From: Faecalibacterium longum CLA-AA-H243
GTDB taxonomy: Bacteria > Bacillota > Clostridia > Oscillospirales > Ruminococcaceae
Direction: 5' to 3'
Assembly: GCF_020687245.1 (NCBI RefSeq)
Contig: NZ_JAJEQG010000025.1
Coordinates: forward strand, 1 to 34,361
Length of the DNA: 34,361 nucleotides
The position numbers and the translations under genes are program-made. The notes below the pieces were generated by a model that worked only from the letters and a program-made list of their open reading frames with translations, was not told where the DNA came from and ran no database searches. The first letter of the stretch is position 1, and each line of letters begins with the position of its first letter. This document shows, piece after piece, positions 9,128 through 18,100 of this stretch.

Positions 9128-9220
9128 CTAAAAAACGGGATGCCATAAAAATAGCACCCCATTCTAATATTAAAACAAACTGAAAGTCATCCAGTTGAAA
9201 AGACCCACTTACCAGATGCA

Positions 9221-9388
9221 TTAACGCCTGTTTTGCCCGAAAACCACCCCAATTACGATAAAAATGACGAGAATAACAATGCATAATGCCTTCCATCCCA
9301 AAGTGATTTTCAAATCACTGTGATCAAAGAAAAATGCAAACACGCCAAATAAACCGCATAAGAAAGAGATAATGTTTACGATGTTCAT
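9221..9388 (-). CDS. Small two-helix membrane protein, unknown
   Basis: A 55-residue protein on the opposite strand to the transfer genes. It has two hydrophobic helices (about residues 1-20 and 32-49) around a short charged loop (DHSDLKITLGWK) and ends in GQNRR. The ATG at 9388 is chosen because AGGAGGT lies seven bases upstream; the frame is open further upstream without a ribosome site. I do not recognise a family. It lies in an AT-richer segment with the nuclease gene at 9793, also on the minus strand, suggesting both arrived as an insertion between the transfer operon and topB. Confidence 0.55.
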   Translation of the reverse strand: MNIVNIISFLCGLFGVFAFFFDHSDLKITLGWKALCIVILVIFIVIGVVFGQNRR

Positions 9389-9675
9389 ACTAGACCTCCT
9401 ATTTGTCACTGTGGATTCAAATAGGAACTCAGCATTCAAAACAGAGAATCAAATAGACGAACTGACGCCTACCCGAAGTGAACAACAACCGTAAGTCAAT
9501 GCATCATGGCACCCACCCTACACTCACATAAATGAGTGTCTGTCTGCTAATAGAGTAATACATTCGTCGCTTTCATCACATAAAATAATCGCTCTAAAAT
9601 CTAGATAATTATATCTTATGTTGCCATAGAACGTTTATATTATCAAATGCATCATATAAAATGTCTTACCAAAAG
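9389..9675. other. AT-rich stretch without a recognisable gene
   Basis: No convincing reading frame. It contains a small hairpin (CACTCA/TGAGTG, 9521-9538) and then runs into the degraded nuclease tail that starts near 9676. Confidence 0.5.
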
Positions 9676-9781
9676 GCATTTTAGAATACCTTGCCGCCTT
9701 TTCACAAAGCACCCCATCGGCGAGAGCGCACTCGATTTGTTCATCTCCACGCATTTCTTCCATTACTCGGCACATAACAGT
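9676..9781 (-). pseudogene. Remnant of a second PD-(D/E)XK nuclease gene (C-terminal tail)
   Basis: Reading the minus strand here gives MCRVMEEMRGDEQIECAL followed by ADGVLCEKAARYSK. This aligns with the tail of the intact neighbour at 9793-10593 (MCRAMEEMRKDERIECAL, then ADGMPYEKVAKYSK), except that three codons (EML) are missing. No start or upstream domain is present, so it is a gene relic, left by a tandem copy or by replacement of an older one. Confidence 0.75.
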
Positions 9782-9792
9782 ATTTTATTTTA

Positions 9793-10593
9793 TCAGGCAG
9801 ATTTCTTGCTGGCAAGTTCTTTGACTTCTTCAATAGACAATTTAGAATACTTTGCCACCTTTTCATAAGGCATTCCATCTGCGAGCATCTCCAAAGCACA
9901 CTCGATTCGTTCATCCTTACGCATTTCTTCCATTGCTCTGCACATAGTTGCCACTCCCTTCGCATCGTGCTTAAAGTATTGTACCCGATTTGCAAGCACC
10001 GGATAGAACATATCTTTTGCATCGGTACAGAAAAAGTCATGCATCAGTTTTCCGAGGGCAGTTTCATCCTTGATTTGAGAGTTCACATAGATGATATGTG
10101 ACTGGTCGTTGAAAACTGCACCGGTTTCTTCTACCATACGATGAATGTGGTAAATCGGCAATCCAGCCTTTAACACATCGTTCTCCGTGATGAAGATAAT
10201 ATATGTTTCGTTCAAGGCATCATAATTGCTGCCAGAATGAGTGAGGTTTGCATCCAGCAGGCTGCTGTTGTAGCGGGCGCGTTTTTCGCTTGCCCCACGG
10301 TCACTGCGTTGCACCTCGATATTATATGCCCGATTCTGCTCATCAACAGCCAGAATATCCAGACGAACGGAGCGTCCCTGCAAATTCTTGATACTGTACT
10401 GACCATGCACTTCACGAACCTTCAAATCCGCTCGTTTGAGAATGATTTGAAGCAAAAATTCTGCACAAGCAGGGTCTTCAAAAACCGCCGCCATGAAATC
10501 GTCATCAATCAGGCGCAGGCCTCTCAGACGTTGTAAATCCTGCTCGTGTTTACGTTCAAAATCCAGTTCTTGCTGTGTTTTGTTTTCAGACAT
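9793..10593 (-). CDS. Rpn/PDDEXK-family putative transposase nuclease
   Basis: A 266-residue protein of the PD-(D/E)XK nuclease family transposase group (PDDEXK_2, related to Rpn recombination-promoting nucleases). The core is visible as RLDILAVDEQNRAYNIEVQR (about residues 75-95), giving the Asp and the ExQ of the nuclease motif, with a preceding conserved segment LIDDDFMAAVFEDP at about residue 28. The C-terminal region (MEEMRKDERIECALEMLADG) is the usual helical tail. It is transcribed away from topB and has its own plausible promoter. Such genes are widely scattered in gut Clostridia and often multi-copy, in keeping with the relic beside it. The biological role is not settled. Confidence 0.85.
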   Translation of the reverse strand: MSENKTQQELDFERKHEQDLQRLRGLRLIDDDFMAAVFEDPACAEFLLQIILKRADLKVREVHGQYSIKNLQGRSVRLDILAVDEQNRAYNIEVQRSDRGASEKRARYNSSLLDANLTHSGSNYDALNETYIIFITENDVLKAGLPIYHIHRMVEETGAVFNDQSHIIYVNSQIKDETALGKLMHDFFCTDAKDMFYPVLANRVQYFKHDAKGVATMCRAMEEMRKDERIECALEMLADGMPYEKVAKYSKLSIEEVKELASKKSA

Positions 10594-10626
10594 TGGTTCA
10601 CCCGCTTTCTTTCTTCTTTCAAGAAC

Positions 10627-10655
10627 ATAGTACCATAATCCAATCTTTTTTACAA
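10627..10655 (-). promoter_or_regulatory. Likely promoter of the PDDEXK nuclease gene
   Basis: Reading the minus strand, TTGTAA (10655-10650) is followed after 17 bases by TACTAT (10632-10627), about 34 bases before the ATG at 10593. Both hexamers are close to the sigma-A consensus. Confidence 0.5.
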
Positions 10656-10689
10656 GATGACACCATTTATAAAAAGGAGTTGATGCTTA

Positions 10690-12765
10690 TTGTCTTATTG
10701 CTTGGTAGTGGCGGAAAAGCCCTCTGTCGGGGCAGCTTACGCAAAGGTCCTCGGTGCGACCAATCGACAGGATGGTTATTGGGAGGGCAACGGCTATCTC
10801 GTCAGCTGGTGCGTTGGTCATCTGGTGGAACTGGCTCCGCCTAATGTCTACGATGCCAAATACGTTAAGTGGAGCATTGCAGACTTGCCCATCCTACCGC
10901 AGAAGTGGCAGTATCTGGTGTCTGCCAGCACCAAAAAGCAGTTTGGCATCCTGCAAAAGCTCATGCACCGCCCGGACGTAGACAGCATCGTGAACAGTTG
11001 CGATTCCGGACGTGAGGGAGAACTGATTTTCCGCTTGGTGTACCAGCAAGCAGGCTGCAAAAAGCCCTTTTCTCGTCTGTGGCTGTCCAGCATGGAGGAA
11101 AACGCTATCCGGGAGGGCTTTGCCCACCTCAAACCGTCACCTGAATACGATGCGCTGTACAACGCAGCACTCTGCCGGGAACGCGCCGACTGGATGGTCG
11201 GCATCAATGCGTCCCGGCTTTTTTCGTGCCTGTACGGTCAACCGCTGGCGGTAGGGCGTGTTATGACCCCGGTGCTTGCTATGACCGTAGTGCGGGAAGC
11301 CGCCATCGCCGCCTTTGTGCCGGAGAAATTCTACACGGTTGCCCTGACCCTTGCGGACGGCGGCACCGCATCCAGCAAGCGGTTTGCCCAGAAAGCGGAT
11401 TCCGAACTGCTGCTTTCCAAATGCCGAAAGGAGGGGCGTGCCACGGTGCAAAAGATGGAACGCAAGGAGAAGTCCGAAAGCCCATCACAACTCTATGACC
11501 TTACCGCATTGCAGCGGGATGCAAACCGTCTGTTGGGATTTACGGCGCAGCAGACGTTGGATTATGCCCAAAGTCTTTACGAAAAGCGGCTTATCACCTA
11601 CCCCCGCACGGACAGCCGGTTTTTGACGGAGGATATGGCGGCTTCCCTTCCGGGACTGGTGACGGACACGGGCAGGGCGTTTGCCGTGGAGGAGCCGATT
11701 CCCATCCATGTGCAGCAGGTCATCAATGGCGGCAAAGTCACCGACCACCATGCGCTGCTGCCTACGAAAAGCATGGCAAACGCAGATATTGCCGCCCTCC
11801 CTGCCGGGGAGCGGAATGTCCTGCGGCTGATTGCCGCACGGCTGCTCTGCGCTGTGGGCGAACCGCACTGCTATGCAGAAACTACGCTCACCACCATCTG
11901 CGCCGGAGAGGAATTCTCCGCAAAAGGCAAGTTGGTGCTGTCCGATGGATGGAGAGCCATGGAGCGGAAAATGCTGGGCGAACTGTTGGGCAAGCAGAAA
12001 GAACCGGCTGTTCTGCCCGATGTGCAGGAGCAGAGCCAGTGCAGCGTTGCCGGTGTCGAACTGAAAGAGGGTCAAACGTCTCCGCCAAAGCATTTCACCG
12101 AGGACCTTCTACTTCATGCGATGGAAACCGCCAGTGCAGACAGTATGCCGGAGGGCGTAGAACGTCAGGGCATCGGCACCCCGGCAACGAGAGCCGCCAC
12201 CATCGAAAAGCTGGTGCAGAAGGGCTTTCTGGAACGCAAGGGCACCAAGAAAACCAAGGTGCTGCTGCCCACGGATAAGGGAAAAGCCCTCATTACCGTA
12301 ATGCCCGAAGAGATTCAGTCTGCGGATATGACGGCTGACTGGGAAGCGAAATTGCTGCAAATCGAGCGTGGCGAAATGGAGCCGGGTGAATTTATGACTG
12401 AGATCAATACGATGATTACCGAACTGGTAAAGAACACGGAAATGAAAAAAGGAGCGAATGCACTTATGAAAAGCAAGATTATTGGTGTCTGTCCGAACTG
12501 CGGTGCAAATGTTGTGGAACGTGAAAAGGGCTGGTTCTGTGAGAACAGGGAGTGCCGTTTCGTGCTGTGGAAGGACAATGCGTTCTTCAAGCGTCTGGGT
12601 AAGCGACTGGATTCCCATGTGGCGGACAAGCTGCTGCGGGATGGGCGTGTCCGGCTGAAGGACTGCAAGAGTGCCAAGGGCAAGACCTACAATGCCACCG
12701 TGCTGCTGTCCTGTGAAGCCGATGGCCGCAGCAAGTTTTCTCTGGAATTTGAGGGTGGCTGCTGA
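10690..12765 (+). CDS. topB: DNA topoisomerase III (type IA)
   Basis: A 691-residue type IA topoisomerase, the TopB homologue common in conjugative elements, which relaxes or decatenates DNA during transfer and replication. The N-terminal TOPRIM domain starts at CLVVAEKPSVG and has SCDSGREGELIF near residue 105. The catalytic tyrosine lies in TYPRTDSR near residue 303. The C-terminal part has a zinc-ribbon-like CPNCG...CENRECRF segment (about residues 597-620). The start is TTG at 10690, preceded by AAAAAGGAG; the nearby ATG at 10683 is out of frame. The stop overlaps the next start by one base. Confidence 0.95.
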   Translation: MSYCLVVAEKPSVGAAYAKVLGATNRQDGYWEGNGYLVSWCVGHLVELAPPNVYDAKYVKWSIADLPILPQKWQYLVSASTKKQFGILQKLMHRPDVDSIVNSCDSGREGELIFRLVYQQAGCKKPFSRLWLSSMEENAIREGFAHLKPSPEYDALYNAALCRERADWMVGINASRLFSCLYGQPLAVGRVMTPVLAMTVVREAAIAAFVPEKFYTVALTLADGGTASSKRFAQKADSELLLSKCRKEGRATVQKMERKEKSESPSQLYDLTALQRDANRLLGFTAQQTLDYAQSLYEKRLITYPRTDSRFLTEDMAASLPGLVTDTGRAFAVEEPIPIHVQQVINGGKVTDHHALLPTKSMANADIAALPAGERNVLRLIAARLLCAVGEPHCYAETTLTTICAGEEFSAKGKLVLSDGWRAMERKMLGELLGKQKEPAVLPDVQEQSQCSVAGVELKEGQTSPPKHFTEDLLLHAMETASADSMPEGVERQGIGTPATRAATIEKLVQKGFLERKGTKKTKVLLPTDKGKALITVMPEEIQSADMTADWEAKLLQIERGEMEPGEFMTEINTMITELVKNTEMKKGANALMKSKIIGVCPNCGANVVEREKGWFCENRECRFVLWKDNAFFKRLGKRLDSHVADKLLRDGRVRLKDCKSAKGKTYNATVLLSCEADGRSKFSLEFEGGC

Positions 12766-13652
12766 TGGAACAGATAAAAGAAGCGGTCTACCTTATCAAC
12801 GATGAACGCTATCTGCATCTCCGGGAAAACGGTGCAGGGGTCGGCTTTGCCACCTACAACAAGGTAACTGGTGAGCCGCTGGAAAGTGGGCAGATCTCGG
12901 AAAAGAATCTGCCGCCCGATGGACGGAACGCCATCCCTGCCGCCCGGAACTGGTATCTGTTTGCACTTTCGGACGATGACCGCAAGGTCATCCAACAGGA
13001 AAGCGTAAAGATCCTCGAAAACATCCCGCAGGCGGGCATCGGCAGACGGCGCATCTGGGAGCCGGAAACGCTGCCGAAGGATATTCGTCTCATCAACAGC
13101 CACTATGACGATCTCTACCGCATTCCAGATGGCGGCGTGATTCAGGTGGATTACCCGGATGGGCGCAGCTTCACGGCACGGCTGGAACATCTGGATGATT
13201 ACCACTTTGACATGGGCGGTCTGGGCAATGTGTTCCACATCTGCCAGTTTGCCGAGGTCATGGAACGAAACCATGCAGACTTCTACCCGGAGATTCAAAC
13301 ACAGGACGAGCAGGCTGCATGGGAACTGGGCGGCAAAGGCTACCTTGCCATCCAGTCCTATGAGGATGGATGGGACTACACCATTTACCACAGCGATTAT
13401 TCTGTGATGGACGGCGGGCAGCTGAATGCCCCGGAACTGACCATTCAGGAAGCCCGTGAGCAGATTCTGGAAGCACACCACATGGAAAAGGGCCGGCGGC
13501 TACTGCAGGACTACGATGCAGTCATGGATAAAGTTGCGGAAGCCGAGGAACTGAGTGCAGACCATCGCCCTTCCACACTGGAAAAGCTGGCAGAACTGGC
13601 AAGTGATACGTCTGCGCCAAAATCCTCTGCACATTCTGCACCGGAACTGTGA
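12765..13652 (+). CDS. Uncharacterised element protein with LPD-like repeats
   Basis: A 295-residue protein that overlaps topB by one base and is clearly in its operon. Two segments look like variants of one module: an N-terminal one (AVYLINDERYLHLRENGAG) and one at about residues 185-230 (YLAIQSYEDGWDYTIY, then MDGGQLNAPELTIQEA). Modules of this kind resemble the LPD domains found in large polyvalent proteins of mobile elements, but I cannot assign a specific family. The C-terminal 40 residues are Ser/Ala/Glu-rich and probably disordered. No catalytic motif, signal or membrane segment is visible. Confidence 0.7.
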   Translation: MEQIKEAVYLINDERYLHLRENGAGVGFATYNKVTGEPLESGQISEKNLPPDGRNAIPAARNWYLFALSDDDRKVIQQESVKILENIPQAGIGRRRIWEPETLPKDIRLINSHYDDLYRIPDGGVIQVDYPDGRSFTARLEHLDDYHFDMGGLGNVFHICQFAEVMERNHADFYPEIQTQDEQAAWELGGKGYLAIQSYEDGWDYTIYHSDYSVMDGGQLNAPELTIQEAREQILEAHHMEKGRRLLQDYDAVMDKVAEAEELSADHRPSTLEKLAELASDTSAPKSSAHSAPEL

Positions 13653-13660
13653 GGTGGACG

Positions 13661-14176
13661 ATGCAGCAAAAATGGAACCAGAATTTTGACGGTGAACCCA
13701 TGACAGACATCCCGCAGAAGTTTCTGAACGCAGGGTGCGATGTTTATATGGTGATGCAGCTGCGGCATGACGAAAAAATCCTCGATGAAAGATTTGCTTC
13801 CATGCGGGAACTGCATCGTCGGGGCAAAATGCCAGACCCGGAGCATTACGAGGTCACCTACTATGCTGATCTGCCCGCCATGTGGCAGGATGTGCCGAAC
13901 AACGAGATTTTGGAAGAACTATTTCAGATGTTCAACCTCTCCCGTCCGCAGGATTTTGAGGGGCACAGCCTGTCGGTCAGCGATGTGATCGCACTCAAAC
14001 GCAATGGCAAAGTGTCTGTGCATTATGTGGACAGCATCGGCTTCAAGGAGCTGCCGGGGTTTCTGGATAAAAAGCCGGAGCACTCTTCTGTTCTGCAAAA
14101 CCTCAAGGAGAAGTGCGATGCCCCGGAGTGCAACCCAACTGGATGCCGGAAAGCGAGGGCTGAACATGAACTTTGA
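13661..14176 (+). CDS. YodL-like domain protein
   Basis: A 171-residue protein with a C-terminal segment SLSVSDVIALKRNGKVSVHY followed by VDSIGFKELPGFL, characteristic of the YodL-like domain found in mobile-element proteins of Clostridia. The N-terminal half contains a DVYMVMQLRHDE segment and a run resembling other element-borne YodL proteins. ATG 13661 is chosen because GAGG lies six bases upstream; a GTG at 13649 overlapping the previous stop is an alternative. It overlaps the TnpW-like gene downstream by 11 bases. Molecular function is unknown. Confidence 0.78.
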   Translation: MQQKWNQNFDGEPMTDIPQKFLNAGCDVYMVMQLRHDEKILDERFASMRELHRRGKMPDPEHYEVTYYADLPAMWQDVPNNEILEELFQMFNLSRPQDFEGHSLSVSDVIALKRNGKVSVHYVDSIGFKELPGFLDKKPEHSSVLQNLKEKCDAPECNPTGCRKARAEHEL

Positions 14177-14369
14177 CCACGAGGAATTGACCCTGATGAT
14201 GCTCTACAACACCGGCACCCGGCTGGGGCTGGTACACGAGTTGCGGCTGATGCAGTGCTATCTGATGCCCGATGAAACCGCCCTGCGGGAACTGTCGGAG
14301 GGGGTTATCGAAAAGTTGAAACTGCTGACCGATGCTGAGTTTGCCGAACTGGAATTTCCACTGGACTGA
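14166..14369 (+). CDS. Transposon-transfer assisting (TnpW-like) protein
   Basis: A 67-residue acidic protein with the pattern LTLMMLYNTGTRLGLVHELR, followed by MPDETALREL and LLTDAEFAEL. This pattern is what I recognise as the transposon-transfer assisting protein family (PF14202-like) of conjugative transposons. ATG 14166 lies within the end of the YodL-like gene, with GAGGGC upstream. It is the last gene of the topB operon and is followed at once by a hairpin. No enzymatic motif; the assisting role is family knowledge, not visible here. Confidence 0.75.
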   Translation: MNFDHEELTLMMLYNTGTRLGLVHELRLMQCYLMPDETALRELSEGVIEKLKLLTDAEFAELEFPLD

Positions 14370-14374
14370 TTTTT

Positions 14375-14397
14375 GCCGCCTGCGGGCGGCGTACATA
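14375..14397 (+). repeat. Hairpin followed by TACATA (copy 3 of 4)
   Basis: Stem GCCGCC/GGCGGC with loop TGCG, then G and TACATA, six bases after the TnpW-like stop. Stem composition and trailing hexamer match the copies at 2555 and 9105. Confidence 0.6.
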
Positions 14398-14590
14398 GGC
14401 TCTTTCGCGCAGATGGGTGGTTTGCATTCGGAAGTTATGATGGTGTCCATATGTATGAAGAAAGTGGATCATTCCATAAGGCTTTGAAATCCAAAACGAG
14501 GGGCTTGATGAAGCCACCGATGAAAAAGATTGCACTATAGTTTGAAAGCTGAAATAAAATTTTCGCAGATTTAAGGCAACAGCCGGTTGC
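14398..14590. other. Non-coding stretch upstream of an inserted regulator
   Basis: No supported gene. Base composition drifts from the G+C-rich backbone to the AT-rich regulator gene, which suggests a left boundary of inserted DNA here. No clear terminal repeats were seen. Confidence 0.4.
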
Positions 14591-14619
14591 TTGTGTTTGC
14601 CGGTGCAAATCATTATAAT
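14591..14619 (+). promoter_or_regulatory. Promoter of the HTH/zinc-ribbon regulator
   Basis: TTGTGT (14591-14596), a 17-base spacer and a perfect TATAAT (14614-14619), followed by AAGGTGGTGA and the ATG at 14641. The gene therefore has its own sigma-A-type promoter. Confidence 0.65.
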
Positions 14620-14640
14620 TATGTCAAGGTGGTGATATAA

Positions 14641-15075
14641 ATGGAAACAAAAGATGTGATACTAAGTCTGAGAAATAAAAATAATCTCTCTCAGGAAGAA
14701 CTGGCTGAAAAGGTATTTGTTACTCGTCAGGCAGTTTCTCGTTGGGAAACTGGTGAAACGATTCCAAATACAGAAACCTTAAAACAGCTTTCAAAATTGT
14801 TCGATGTGTCTATCAATACATTGTTAGGAACTCCGAGACAGCTTATTTGCCAATGCTGCGGAATGCCTCTTGACGATGAAACACTTAGCAAAGAACCCGA
14901 TGGCGAATTCAATGAAGATTACTGTAAATGGTGTTACAGTGATGGTCAATTCACATACGGAAGCAAAGAACAGCTTATTGATTTTTGTGTAGAACATATG
15001 GCAAATGAGAATTGGTCTGCTGAGCAAGTCAGAGCACATATGGAATCTCTAGCTACACTAAAGCATTGGAAGTAA
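14641..15075 (+). CDS. XRE-family regulator fused to a zinc-ribbon domain
   Basis: A 144-residue protein with an N-terminal Cro/CI-type helix-turn-helix (residues 5-60, NNLSQEELAEKVFVTRQAVS followed by RWETGE) and a C-terminal zinc-ribbon-like domain (ICQCCGMPLDD, then DYCKWCYSDG, about residues 70-103). This fusion is a known architecture, annotated as helix-turn-helix with putative zinc ribbon. It is AT-richer than its neighbours, has its own promoter, and ends just before a strong terminator, so it behaves as a separate insertion between the topB operon and the helicase gene. Targets are unknown; possibly a metal- or redox-responsive repressor (inference). Confidence 0.85.
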   Translation: METKDVILSLRNKNNLSQEELAEKVFVTRQAVSRWETGETIPNTETLKQLSKLFDVSINTLLGTPRQLICQCCGMPLDDETLSKEPDGEFNEDYCKWCYSDGQFTYGSKEQLIDFCVEHMANENWSAEQVRAHMESLATLKHWK

Positions 15076-15128
15076 AACGGCAAGAAATTCCAGTTTGCCA
15101 AACTACAAATCGCTTACAGTATCCCCCT

Positions 15129-15162
15129 GCGGACAGCGCCGATAGCTGTCCGCTATTTTTTT
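15129..15162 (+). terminator. Intrinsic terminator before the helicase gene
   Basis: Perfect nine-pair stem GCGGACAGC/GCTGTCCGC, loop GCCGATA, followed by TATTTTTTT. It ends only about 30 bases before the helicase start codon, so it may work as an attenuator as well as terminating the regulator gene. Confidence 0.85.
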
Positions 15163-15191
15163 ACCCTAAAATCCGAAAAAGGAGGAACGCT

Positions 15192-18100
15192 ATGCCAAGC
15201 AAAACCGAAGAATATCTCGCCCTTGCCCAGCGCACGGCGAATGGCTTAACCCGGTACTGGGAAAGCTGGACGAACTATTTGACCACTGCATCCCGGCTGT
15301 ACAAGTACCCCTTTGCAGACCAGCTGATGATCTACGCCCAGCGGCCTGATTCCACTGCCTGCGCCAGCTTCGACATCTGGAACAATCGCATGAACCGCTA
15401 TGTCCGGCGCGGCTCCAAGGGCATCGCACTGTTAGACCAGTCCAGCAGTGTGCCGCGTCTGCACTATGTCTTTGATGTGAGCGACACCGGGGTGCGCCGC
15501 AATTCCCGTGACCCGGAGGTGTGGCAGTTTAACGACGATCTGAAACAGCCGGTTTCGGAGATGCTGAGCAAGACCTACGGCATCAGCGGAGAGCGTGTCA
15601 GCCAGCAGCTTGCGGATGTTGCCGGGAAACTGGTGGCAGATTACTGGGACAACAACGGCGGAGACATCCGCGCCATCGTTGACGGCTCGCTGCTGATGGA
15701 TTATGATGAAGCCGGAGTGGAGATGCAGTTCAAAAGCGCAGCAGCAATGAGTGTCACCTACACGCTGCTGGAACGCTGCGGCTTTGAGCCTGCCGGGTGG
15801 TTCGACAAGGACGATTTTCAGGCAATCTACAATTTCTCTACCCCGGATAGTGTCTACGCCCTCGGCGCAGCCGTCAGCGACATGAGCCGGGAGGTCTTAC
15901 GCCAAATTGAGCGCACCGTTAAAACAACCATTCGCCGCCGCAATGCAGAAAGGAGCCAGTATGAATATGAACAGCAGGAACGTGACCTACTCGACCGTCG
16001 GGGACTACCAGCTCCCGAACCTGATTCTGAACCAGCCCCGGAAGCCGCTGGGCAAGTACGGCAGGCTGCGCCGGACGTACCTGAAAGACCATCGCCCAGT
16101 GCTGTACAACACGATGCTCCTGAACGGGAGCCTGTACCCGCACCTGATGGAGGTGGAGCAAACAGCAGAGGACCGGATGCAGCAGACCATAGCACAGCTC
16201 TTGAAACAGACCCCCGCCCCGGACAAGGAGCAGAATCAGATGGCATGGGTGCAGCACATGAACAGCCTGCGGGCACAGGCAGAGGAACTGGTGCTGATGG
16301 AATTGATTTACAGTTAAGTTTCTTTGATGCCCACATCCCCACCGAAGTCCAGCAAATTGAAAAAATCGACCAAGCGGAGAGCGAAAAAACGCCCTCCGCT
16401 TTTTCGTTATCTCAAGCGGAAATTGAGAACGAACTGCGCAAGCACGGTTCAGGATTTATGGGCGGTAAACAGCGCATTATGGCACTGTACCAGACCCAGC
16501 CTGACCGCAGCCTCCGTGCCAAGGCTCTGGCAAAGGAGTACGGTATCGGTGGGCACTCCCACGATTATCTGGATGGCAGCAGAGGGTTTGTCAACCACGA
16601 CTGGAAGGGACTGGAATTCGACCATTACCCCGACCACCAGAAAATCACCTTAAAATGGGCACAGGTGGAACAGTATATCGACCTGATGATCCAGTCCGAC
16701 CGTTACCTGACGGACAAAGAGAAAGAGCATTACACGCCCCCTGCGCCTGTCAACGCAGAGCCGGATGTTGAGCTTGCTCGTGCCAAAAACCTGATTCGGG
16801 AGTTTTGTCAGGAGGAATACGACTCTGAGCCGGACTTCTCCAATTTGTCCAAGATCGGCGTTGCCTACACCAACGCCACGGATGAGGAGATCCCCATTCA
16901 GGTCAACGTCGATCTGGTGGGATACCGTGTGGAGCGGTATCTGGGCGAGGTGCTGATAGACGAGCGGCAGTATGAAAGTCTGGAGGACCTGGCCGAAACC
17001 GAGCTGGAGGCGCTGGATTTTTCGGAACTGGTCAGCGTCACGGACGAGGAACTGGAGCACTACCACAGTAAGGCGGAGGAACGCCCGGCACTGTTGCCGC
17101 TGGATGCCGCTACCGAGTACAACGCCCTGAAGGAGCAGCACCCGGATGCGCTGGTGGGCTTTGAGCAGAACGGACAGTTTGAGTTTTACGCAGATGACGC
17201 GCAAAAAGTCAGTGAACTTCTGGGCGGAAAGCTTCTGGAAAAGGAAACGCCACTGGGCACCGTCCCGGTCACCGGCTTTCCCCGCAACCAGTGGGCATAC
17301 CGTGCCAAGCAGCTGTGGCAGTGCGGCGAGAACGTCTATCTTGCCGGGCTGAACGAGGACGGCACTCATCACCAGACCAAGTACCTGCGCCGGGAGGATT
17401 ATCTGCCGCTGGGTGCTACCATCCACATGGAAGGGCGTACCTTCCGAGTGGATACGGTAAACTTTGATAAGGACAGCGTTACCCTGCAGGATGTGGCACT
17501 GGCAGAAATGCGGATGCCGATTTTCCGGGAGGAACCGCTGGCTCTTGTCCGGGAGTTGTACGAGCAGGAACAGGATGTGATGGAACACCCCCTACCCGAT
17601 TACAAGGTCGGTGACAATGTTATCGTTGACCTTCCTACCCGAACTATCGAAGGCAAAATCGGCTATGTAGGCGAAACGGATGTGCGCATCGACACCAGCG
17701 CACAGGGGCAGTCGTGGGATAACGAAGTTATCAATAAGCAACAATTCGAGGACGGTCTGCGGCAGGTCACGCCGGAACTGACTGACGAAGAACTGGATGC
17801 GCTACCCATTTCTGCCGTGATGGACAGAAAGGTGCAGACCTTCCCGGATGCCGCAACCTTGGATGAAGCCCTGAATGCTGAACCTGCGCCAGAACCTGCC
17901 GGGAACTTCCACATCACGGATGATGATTTGGGTGTCGGAGGCCCCAAACAGAAATTCGCCCGGAACATCGAAGCCATCCGTACCCTGTTCAAGCTGGAGG
18001 AGGAGCACCGTGGTGCCACCGCTGAGGAACAGCGGGTTCTTTCCCAGTATGTAGGCTGGGGCGGTTTGGCAGATGCCTTTGACCCCGGCAAAGATAGTTG

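Noticed and set aside
15066-15191. Helicase start at 15066
   Set aside because: This would put the terminator inside the gene and overlap the regulator; ATG 15192 has a strong ribosome site.
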